Origin: Candidatus Sumerlaeota bacterium
GTDB lineage: Bacteria; Sumerlaeota; Sumerlaeia; JAFGJS01
Direction of reading: 5' to 3'
Length of the DNA stretch: 28,598 nucleotides
Assembly: GCA_016928995.1 (NCBI GenBank)
Contig: JAFGJS010000154.1
Coordinates: forward strand, 1-28,598
In this document: piece by piece, positions 8,528 to 14,317 of the stretch
How the letters are laid out: every line of letters begins with the position of its first letter
Position numbering within the stretch: position 1 is the first letter of the stretch
The notes under the pieces: generated by a model
Told to the model about the DNA's origin: nothing
What the model saw: only the letters and a program-made list of their open reading frames with translations
Databases searched by the model: none
Made by a program: the position numbers and the translations under genes

Positions 8528-10210
8528 TTATCGTTTTTCGTCATCTTCTTGTTCCTGCGCCCAGGCGGCGAGTTTTTCACGGAAGATTTTGGAGTTGTGG
8601 CGAACGTCCATGGGGAAGCCGTGGTGGAGGCGGATGCGGTAGAGTTCGCGCGCCAGCGGAGTTTGCTGGGCGAGCTGCCAGAGGTCGCCGGAAAGGGTGC
8701 GGCGCTCGATGGGATTGAGTTTGCGCGCCGGTTCGACGCAGAGCACCGGCCGCTGAAGGCCGTTGCGTTCTTCGCGGCCGTCGCGGATGCCGACCAACGC
8801 CGTGCGGCGAACGAGCGCGTGTTTGTTGAAAATCCGCTCGACCGGGATCGTGAACAGATCGCCGGACGCCGTTCGCACGCGATGCGATTTGCGTCCGCAA
8901 TACCAGAGCCGCCCTTGCTCGTCGAAATAACCCACGTCGCCCATGCGATGGTAGAATCCGCCGTTCGTAGTTGGAATTTTGGCTTGCCGCGTCTTGTCCG
9001 GCTGGTCGAAGTACTCCGCCGAAGCGACTGGACTCTTCACCGCGATCTCGCCGATCTGGCCTTGCGATAGAACGAGCTCGTCGCTCCATGCGTCGATCGG
9101 CTCGTCCGTGATGCGGATGATGCGCACGCTGTCCGGGAACACCGGCCGGCCGACGCACACTCCCTTGCCTTGCTCCGTCAGCGCCGCGGTCTGTTCCAGA
9201 ATCTCGCGGCTGCCGATCACGCTGACCGGCAGGCATTCCGTGGCGCCATACGGCGTGTGGATTTGCGCATCGCGCGGCAGCATGCGGCTTAAGGCCCGCA
9301 GCATCTGCGGTTCGGCGGGCGCGCCTGCGCTGATCACCCGGCGCAGCGTAGGCAGACGCTCGGTGTGCTGACCGTATCGCGCGAGTTTCGCCAGCAGCGC
9401 GGGCGAGGCGTACAGGTTCGTTGCGCCGCGCAGGTTCGCCGCGTTGATGATGCGGCTGGGATTCGCCTGCGCCGGGCGCGAGGCGTCCATGTCCGGGATG
9501 ATCGCGCCCATGCCCAGCGCCGGTCCGAATAGCGCGAAGAGCGGAAACGTGGAGACGTCCTGCTCGCCCGGTTCGATGCCGAACATCATGCGCAGCGCCT
9601 CCACCTGCTCAGCGAAGATGGCGTGCGTGTACACCGCGCCCTTGGGCGAGCCGGTGCTGCCGCTGGTGAAGAGGATCGCCGCCGTCTCGTCCGGCTGCGG
9701 TTGATAAACCGGAAAGCCTTCCACCGGGATCGGCGTGCGTGCGCGCAAGGCTTCATAGGACTCGCCGCCCCAGAACAGGCGCGGCCCGACGGTGACATTG
9801 ATTTCCACGGACGCCTCGGCCCAATGCAGCAGCACGCGGGCCGCATGCGCGCGAGTGATGCCGATGAACGCCTCAGGCCGTGCGCGGTCGAGGCAGTCCT
9901 TTAGCCCTTGTTTACCGATGCCGGGATCGATGAACACCGGCGCCGCGCCGATCTTCAACAGCGCAAAGGCCAGCGAGAAGAATTCCAGCCCGGGCCGCAC
10001 CATCAGCGCTGTGCGCATGCCGGGCGTCACGCCGATGCCGGTCAGCGCAACGGCCATGCGGTTCGATTCCGCATTCAGCTCCGCGAAATTCCACGACTCA
10101 AACGCCGCCGCGCCATGCTGCACGGTCACGGCTGGCATCTCCGGAACCTCCGCCGCCATGCGCGGCAAGTGCGCGGATACGTTGGTATACTTTTGATAAG
10201 AATGATGCAT
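8528..10210 (-). CDS. oleC: OleC, beta-lactone synthetase (AMP-forming ligase fold)
   Basis: The 560-residue protein belongs to the ANL adenylating superfamily: P-loop LFTSGSTGSPKG (180-191), YGATE (321-325), GDVGYFDE (424-431) and the hinge GRKSHRVR. The C-terminal HGFPMDVRHNSKIFREKL segment (from 530) is typical of OleC and carries the conserved lysine. OleC uses ATP to turn a 2-alkyl-3-hydroxy acid into a cis-beta-lactone in long-chain olefin synthesis. The open frame reaches an ATG at 10252, but that overlaps the RDD gene (stop at 10215). The ATG at 10210, 4 bases after that stop, fits the family N terminus (NVSAHLPRM) better; ATG 10231 is also possible. None has a clear ribosome site, so translation may be coupled to the RDD gene. 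It is the last gene of the minus-strand run. Confidence 0.92.
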   Translation of the reverse strand: MHHSYQKYTNVSAHLPRMAAEVPEMPAVTVQHGAAAFESWNFAELNAESNRMAVALTGIGVTPGMRTALMVRPGLEFFSLAFALLKIGAAPVFIDPGIGKQGLKDCLDRARPEAFIGITRAHAARVLLHWAEASVEINVTVGPRLFWGGESYEALRARTPIPVEGFPVYQPQPDETAAILFTSGSTGSPKGAVYTHAIFAEQVEALRMMFGIEPGEQDVSTFPLFALFGPALGMGAIIPDMDASRPAQANPSRIINAANLRGATNLYASPALLAKLARYGQHTERLPTLRRVISAGAPAEPQMLRALSRMLPRDAQIHTPYGATECLPVSVIGSREILEQTAALTEQGKGVCVGRPVFPDSVRIIRITDEPIDAWSDELVLSQGQIGEIAVKSPVASAEYFDQPDKTRQAKIPTTNGGFYHRMGDVGYFDEQGRLWYCGRKSHRVRTASGDLFTIPVERIFNKHALVRRTALVGIRDGREERNGLQRPVLCVEPARKLNPIERRTLSGDLWQLAQQTPLARELYRIRLHHGFPMDVRHNSKIFREKLAAWAQEQEDDEKR

Positions 10211-10214
10211 CGAG

Positions 10215-10664
10215 TTATTTATTGACGACATCGGTGCGAGCAGCCATGTCATGCCACGTCAGTTTGTTTTTATTGAAAAAAATCCAGAATATGCCTAAGC
10301 CGCAGGGAAGAAAGGATAGGATTTTAACTAATGAGCGGACAATGGCTCGTGTAAAAGTCAGTCTTTCGCCATTTTGATCGACTACTTTTATTCCGATGAG
10401 GTGTTTTCCCAATGTTCCCTGCATCGGGCTAGGTTCCATAAACGTGCAATATATCACCCATATAATGAATGAAATATCCCGAACTCTATTGCGAAACAAA
10501 TAAAAATCATGTCTCGCATTTGCATCACTTTTATTCTCTTGGTACACTCGGATGATTTCATCGAATCCCAGAAAGAAATATGCGACTAAAAATGACGCCA
10601 ATACGATTGGGATAATATCGATGAGATAAGCAATGAGACGTTTTCCAAATCCTGCATTATCCAT
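10215..10664 (-). CDS. RDD-family small membrane protein
   Basis: The 149-residue protein has RDD-family hallmarks: GFGKRLIAYLIDIIP with the Arg and Asp of the name (Arg9, Asp16), three hydrophobic segments (about 11-33, 62-76, 108-130), the central QGTLGKHLIGIKVVD motif and a C-terminal KLTWHDMAARTDVV. RDD proteins are poorly characterised; some have been linked to ion transport. GAGGA lies 9 bases before the ATG at 10664. It sits between oleB (135-base gap) and oleC (4-base gap) and is clearly richer in A+T than both, so it looks like a later insertion into the ole run, although coupled translation with oleC suggests it is expressed with it. Confidence 0.85.
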   Translation of the reverse strand: MDNAGFGKRLIAYLIDIIPIVLASFLVAYFFLGFDEIIRVYQENKSDANARHDFYLFRNRVRDISFIIWVIYCTFMEPSPMQGTLGKHLIGIKVVDQNGERLTFTRAIVRSLVKILSFLPCGLGIFWIFFNKNKLTWHDMAARTDVVNK

Positions 10665-10799
10665 ATTTAAAAATCCTCATGGGCTATGAAATAAAGTCTA
10701 TTCCAGCGGATACTTGATAACCACTTCACTAGCTTATGTATATCCTTGTGATGAGTCTTTTGTGATACTGAACATTCCAACGCATCCAAACACGATCTT

Positions 10800-11690
10800 T
10801 CATCTCATAAAGCCCTCGATTAAATCCAGTGTTTCTTTTTGCGCGTCTTCGAGGATGTAGTGGCCGCAGTCTTCGAAGCAGTGTATCTGCGCCAGGGGGA
10901 AGGCGCACTCGAATTGTTTGAGGAAATGATGGTCGAACACGAAGTCGCGCATGCCCCAGCAGATCAGCATCGGTGTTGCGCGAAAGCGTTTTGTGACTTC
11001 GCGTTCCACTTCGCTGACTGTGTCGTAGCTCGGATCGCCGGGCCAGAGCGGGATGTCCTGCACGAAGCGCAGCACGGCGATGCGGTTGGCCCATGAATCG
11101 TACGGCAGCAGCAGTCCGCGCCGCGCCGTGGAGTCAAGCGGACGGCGCGTGACGCAATGCTTCACGGCGTAGCGGCAAAAGGCGTTGAAACCGCGAATCA
11201 TCACGGCGCCCAGCGGCGTGCGGCTGAGGCGCAGCGTCCACGGCATCGGCTTTTCCGGCGGCTTGTGAAACGCCGAAGTGTTCAGGATCACGATGCGCTG
11301 GATGCGCTCCGGATGACGCGCGGCCCAGCCGAGTCCAATGGCGCCGCCCCAATCGTGCACGATCAGCGTCACGTTTTCCTTCACGCCGCAATGCTCCATC
11401 AGCGCGTCGAGGTCGCCGATGCGCCGCGCGAGGCGATAGTCATACTGGCCGTCGTCCGGCTTGTCGCTGAGGCCCATGCCGATGTGGTCCATGGCGATGC
11501 AGCGATGCGATCCGCGCAGCGCCTGAATCACGTTGCGATAATAAAACGACCACGTGGGATTGCCATGGACCATGACGACCGGATCGCCGGCGCCTTCGTC
11601 CACGTAATGCATGCGCAGTCCGTCGCGCTCGAACCAGCGCGGCTGAAAGGGAAAGGCTTCTTTCACGTCTTTGGGCAAAGTCGGATTCAA
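10800..11690 (-). CDS. oleB: OleB, alpha/beta-hydrolase beta-lactone decarboxylase
   Basis: The 296-residue protein resembles haloalkane dehalogenases. HGNPTWSFYYR carries Asn44, VHDWGGAIGLGWA carries nucleophile Asp113 and Trp114, and DCGHYILED carries His277; the acid is probably Asp249 or Asp253. OleB shares this Asp/His machinery but removes CO2 from the cis-beta-lactone made by OleC to give the internal olefin. Family membership alone cannot separate a dehalogenase from OleB; the neighbouring oleA and oleC decide it. The start is a TTG at 11690 directly before NPTLPKDV, with AGGAG 12 bases upstream and an in-frame TAA above that; no ATG is available near the N terminus. It lies 35 bases downstream of the membrane protein gene. 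Confidence 0.88.
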   Translation of the reverse strand: MNPTLPKDVKEAFPFQPRWFERDGLRMHYVDEGAGDPVVMVHGNPTWSFYYRNVIQALRGSHRCIAMDHIGMGLSDKPDDGQYDYRLARRIGDLDALMEHCGVKENVTLIVHDWGGAIGLGWAARHPERIQRIVILNTSAFHKPPEKPMPWTLRLSRTPLGAVMIRGFNAFCRYAVKHCVTRRPLDSTARRGLLLPYDSWANRIAVLRFVQDIPLWPGDPSYDTVSEVEREVTKRFRATPMLICWGMRDFVFDHHFLKQFECAFPLAQIHCFEDCGHYILEDAQKETLDLIEGFMR

Positions 11691-11725
11691 TGTGCGGGAC
11701 TGCTCCTGTCGTTAACATTCAGAGT

Positions 11726-12508
11726 TTAGAGTTCAGAATTCAGAATATAATGCTCGCTGTTGAACTCTGAATTCTGATTTCTTTCCGTCGGATCGGGAAA
11801 AACCTTGCGATGCGCTGCGGCCATCGCGGCGAAGGCGAAAGGCAGATAGAAAAATCCGCCCAGGCCGCAGGTGACGAATGAAACTGTAAAGAAAATCAAC
11901 GCCAGCAGAACGAGCAGCGTGGTGATTTCCACAAGGTTCATCCAAGCCGCGCGGAGGCCGGTTTTCAAGGCCATTGTGAACGGAGGATTATATTCCGCGA
12001 TCAATGGAAACACAAAGGCGAATCCGACATACACCGTCGCGGTGCAAAGCAGGATCCCGGCCTGCATGGCCAGACCAAACAAAACCAGCTCCGCGATCAA
12101 GCCGGCGTTGAGCGCCGTCGCTTCATTCATCAAGGCGCGAATGAGAAAGATGAAATGCGCCAGCGATAGCAGGATGAAGGGAACGCTGACGATGGCGAGC
12201 GTAATCCACAGCGCCAACGATGCGAGCAGCGCGCCCCAGATGCAGTCCACGCCGCGCACGAGGTGATCGATGACGATTTTTTCGCCGCGCATTTTGTCGA
12301 ACAGCATGATGAAGATCGAACAGAGAAACGGGCCGATCAGGAGGCCCATGGTGGCGGCGTGCACGAAATAGATGCCGATCATGGCGATGAGGAACTGCAT
12401 CCAGTATTGATCTTTGCCGAGCTCGAATCCGCGCTTGATGCAATCCAGCGGGCCGATTTCCACTTTGCATGGTTCGGGTAGAACGCCCTTGAATTCAATC
12501 GCCGCCAT
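11726..12508 (-). CDS. Polytopic membrane protein of unknown function in the ole run
   Basis: The 260-residue protein has about six hydrophobic segments (near 36-70, 90-124, 135-172, 190-212 and 215-232) after a soluble N-terminal 30 residues with GPLDCIKRGFELGKD. The pattern recalls DUF4013/YciC-like integral membrane proteins, but I do not recognise the family with confidence. GAGGAG 8 bases before the ATG at 12508 supports the start. The last residues, NQNSEFNSEHYILNSEL, are read from an inverted low-complexity repeat (11733-11777), so the natural C terminus was probably shorter. Its place between oleA and oleB suggests it serves the hydrocarbon product (export or membrane organisation), but that is inference. 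Confidence 0.75.
   Translation of the reverse strand: MAAIEFKGVLPEPCKVEIGPLDCIKRGFELGKDQYWMQFLIAMIGIYFVHAATMGLLIGPFLCSIFIMLFDKMRGEKIVIDHLVRGVDCIWGALLASLALWITLAIVSVPFILLSLAHFIFLIRALMNEATALNAGLIAELVLFGLAMQAGILLCTATVYVGFAFVFPLIAEYNPPFTMALKTGLRAAWMNLVEITTLLVLLALIFFTVSFVTCGLGGFFYLPFAFAAMAAAHRKVFPDPTERNQNSEFNSEHYILNSEL
11733..11777. repeat. Inverted repeat TCAGAATTCAGA at the 3' end of the membrane protein gene
   Basis: TCAGAATTCAGA (11733-11744) and its exact reverse complement TCTGAATTCTGA (11766-11777) form a 12-bp stem with a 21-base loop. Further AGAGTT/AGAATT-like units extend the left side from 11717. The stretch is much richer in A+T than the surroundings and is read in frame as the tail of the membrane protein. 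Confidence 0.65.
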
Positions 12509-12550
12509 GCCGGAGTCTCCTCGCTCTCACCATTCGCAACCATACGGTCC

Positions 12551-12633
12551 TTTGGACTGCGCAAGCCATGCTTGCGCCTTTGCATCGCTGCATCCGCCGC
12601 GCAAAGGCGGCGGCATGGCCGCCGCACTCCAAG
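12551..12633. repeat. REP-like inverted pair with compensatory stems
   Basis: Two 33-base units lie in inverted orientation, 12551-12583 and 12601-12633, with a 17-base spacer. Each folds as an 8-bp stem with a 3-base loop: GCGCAAGC-CAT-GCTTGCGC and GCGGCGGC-ATG-GCCGCCGC. Read in the same direction the units share TTGGA, TGCG, GCCATGC and CGCCTTTGC (25 of 33 positions). The six differences inside the stem form three compensatory base pairs. The pair fills most of the 143-base gap between oleA and the membrane protein gene. Confidence 0.75.
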
Positions 12634-12651
12634 ATGCACAAGTAGTATATC

Positions 12652-13701
12652 TCACCATTCGCAGCCGAGCATCACGCAGTTCAGGCCGCTGCCGATGCCG
12701 AGCAGGGCGGCCTTCGCGCCCGGCTCGAGTTCGCCGCGCTCATCCGCAATCGCCGCCGTGACCGGCAGCGCGACTGTGCCGGTGTTGCCCAGGAAGGGAA
12801 ACGTGGGGAAGTCCTTTTCCGGATCGATGCCCAGCGAGTTCAGGATCGTCTGTTGATGCGCGGAGCCGACCTGATGGCAGATCGTGCGATCCACCATGTC
12901 CGCCGACCAGCCGAGTTCCTCGGTCAGGCGGCGCCAGGTTCGTACGCCCAGCGCCACGCCATGCTTGAGCACGGCCGAGGAGTCGGTGCTGGTGAACTGA
13001 CGGAAAAGCGTGGTTTTGTGCGTCGGCGCGAAGCCCCACAGGCAAAGCTCGTTGTGCTCCGGCGCTGTGCAATTCACGCCGCCCAGGATGCGCCGGCGTT
13101 TGGCGGACTTGGGGAACGAGCCGTCGGTCAGCAGCACGGCCACGGCCGCCGAGCCGCCGGTCAGCGTGGCCAGTCCGCGCGTGAAGAACTCCACGCTGCC
13201 ATTCTCCAGCATTTGCTCGATCATGATGTCGTTGATCTCGCGCGCTGTTTCGCAACTCACCACGAGTCCGGCGCGAATCTGGCCGAGTTCGATGCGGTTG
13301 GCGATATCGAGCATCGCGTTCACCGCGCCGAGGCAGGCGTTGCAGATGTCGTATACCGCGGCGTCGGGCGAAACGCCAATACCATCGGCCACAGCGCACG
13401 CCGTGGCCGGTTCCAGGTGTTCGCGATTCACTCCGCCATAGATCAGCGCGCCCAGTTCGGCGCCGCTGATGCCCGCCGTGTCGAGGGCTTGTTGCGCCGC
13501 CGCGATCGCGCCGGCGGAGAGGCGGAAGTTCGGCTCCCACCAGCGCCGTTCCACGATGCCGGTCATCGCCTCGATCTGTCCGGGTGGCAGGTGCAGCTTG
13601 TCATAAAGCGGTTTCAGCCGTTCTTCCAGTTCCTCGGTCGTCACCACGACCGGCGGCAGTTCATAGCCGAATGATTCGATGTAGACTTTTGAGTATTTCA
13701 T
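12652..13701 (-). CDS. oleA: OleA, head-to-head acyl-CoA condensing thiolase
   Basis: The 349-residue protein has the KAS III/thiolase fold with Cys123 in CNACLGAVN, His276 in ICHQVGSAH and Asn306 in FLGNTG. REHLEPATA places a glutamate (Glu97) 26 residues before the Cys, the same spacing as the OleA-specific Glu117/Cys143 of Xanthomonas campestris as I recall it, and the C terminus ends ALLGIGSGLNCVML as in OleA. OleA condenses two fatty acyl-CoAs to a 2-alkyl-3-keto acid; this pairing separates it from FabH, which extends malonyl-ACP. The ATG at 13701 overlaps the TGA of the upstream four-helix-bundle gene (ATGA), with GGAAG a few bases upstream, so translation is probably coupled. The next gene downstream follows after a REP-like pair. 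Confidence 0.93.
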   Translation of the reverse strand: MKYSKVYIESFGYELPPVVVTTEELEERLKPLYDKLHLPPGQIEAMTGIVERRWWEPNFRLSAGAIAAAQQALDTAGISGAELGALIYGGVNREHLEPATACAVADGIGVSPDAAVYDICNACLGAVNAMLDIANRIELGQIRAGLVVSCETAREINDIMIEQMLENGSVEFFTRGLATLTGGSAAVAVLLTDGSFPKSAKRRRILGGVNCTAPEHNELCLWGFAPTHKTTLFRQFTSTDSSAVLKHGVALGVRTWRRLTEELGWSADMVDRTICHQVGSAHQQTILNSLGIDPEKDFPTFPFLGNTGTVALPVTAAIADERGELEPGAKAALLGIGSGLNCVMLGCEW

Positions 13702-14177
13702 GGCTTCCGTTCTAAATCGTTCTCGTTCTCGTCCTCGTTCTCGTTCTCGTTCTCGTTCTCGAAAAAATTTGTATTATCCCCCAACGTTGGGGAAACATTA
13801 TACTCAGCTACTTCTTCTCCAACTTTCTCCGTAAACTGCATTAACTTCACCAGCATTTCCACGATCCGGCGCAGCATCTTTTTTCCGGCCAAACATTCTT
13901 CCCGGCTGATCGCCTGGCATGCGCCCAACACATCCAAAGTCGCGGCGCATTCCATCGCGCTGCCGCAAGCGATCTGCTGGAAACGACGCCGGTCTGGTGA
14001 AACATATTTCCCGTTTCCTTCTGCGATATTCAACGGAATGGATTGCGAAGCGCGAATGAGCTGATCTCGGGCGTTGCGATTTAATCCCTTCAGATTGCCG
14101 CATAATGCGTATGTCCATTGAACGAATTCCAGACTTAATCGATACACATCAAGTTTTTCATGATCGAACATAGGCAT
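13698..14177 (-). CDS. Four-helix-bundle protein (23S rRNA intervening-sequence type)
   Basis: The 159-residue protein matches the family known as 23S rRNA-intervening-sequence proteins (four helix bundle, related in fold to Avd of diversity-generating retroelements): FDHEKLDVYRLS at the N terminus and the signature RASQSIPLNIAEGNGKY followed by CGSAMECAATLD. Their role is not firmly known; a nucleic-acid-binding function is often assumed. Helices end near residue 125. The C-terminal NENENENEDENEND tract (140-153) is simply the in-frame reading of a GAGAAC hexamer array, so it is probably not part of the fold. The TGA overlaps the oleA start by 4 bases. The start may be ATG 14177 or 14171, with only a weak ribosome site. 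This gene looks like an insertion between the synthase and oleA. Confidence 0.85.
   Translation of the reverse strand: MPMFDHEKLDVYRLSLEFVQWTYALCGNLKGLNRNARDQLIRASQSIPLNIAEGNGKYVSPDRRRFQQIACGSAMECAATLDVLGACQAISREECLAGKKMLRRIVEMLVKLMQFTEKVGEEVAEYNVSPTLGDNTNFFENENENENEDENENDLERKP
13718..13761. repeat. Hexamer array CGTTCT (GAGAAC on the minus strand), left flank of the four-helix-bundle gene
   Basis: About seven tandem hexamers (CGTTCT on the plus strand, one with T to C) run for 44 bases. On the minus strand they read GAGAAC and encode the NENEN tract of the four-helix-bundle protein. A shorter inverted partner array lies at 14239-14259 on the other side of the gene. Confidence 0.85.
13779..13792. 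repeat. 14-bp perfect palindrome CCCCAACGTTGGGG
   Basis: CCCCAACGTTGGGG is fully self-complementary. It lies inside the four-helix-bundle gene, between its helical core and the hexamer-array tail, and encodes part of VSPTLGDN. It may mark an end of the inserted element or be a binding site. Confidence 0.6.
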
Positions 14178-14238
14178 GATTGAAAGCCTGCATTATTATT
14201 ATTTTCTGAAGATATTTTCTTTCTTAACGTGCTCGAAT

Positions 14239-14259
14239 CGAGAACGAGAACGAGAACGA
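14239..14259. repeat. Hexamer array CGAGAA, right flank of the four-helix-bundle gene
   Basis: Three and a half copies of CGAGAA are the inverted counterpart of the array at 13718-13761; the two could pair over about 20 bases across the 477 bases that hold most of the gene. A degenerate GAGTAC GAGTAC pair follows near 14286-14297. It lies in the 140-base gap between the synthase stop and the four-helix-bundle start. Confidence 0.7.
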
Positions 14260-14317
14260 TAATGAATCCGAGTGCCGTTGCGCTGAGTACGAGTACGATT
14301 CATAAACCCACCAAGCT

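Noticed and set aside
10729-11094. 121-codon minus frame between oleB and the RDD gene
   Set aside because: It overlaps oleB in another frame, has no ribosome site, and its C-terminal part merely crosses the A+T-rich gap.
10800-11690. Haloalkane dehalogenase function for the alpha/beta hydrolase
   Set aside because: Active-site residues fit, but the flanking oleA and oleC make the related OleB activity much more likely.
12652-13701. FabH (fatty acid initiation) function for the thiolase
   Set aside because: The glutamate 26 residues before the Cys and the C-terminal motif match OleA, and oleC and oleB are adjacent.
13718-14259. CRISPR array
   Set aside because: The repeats are uninterrupted hexamers with no spacers, and no cas gene is present.
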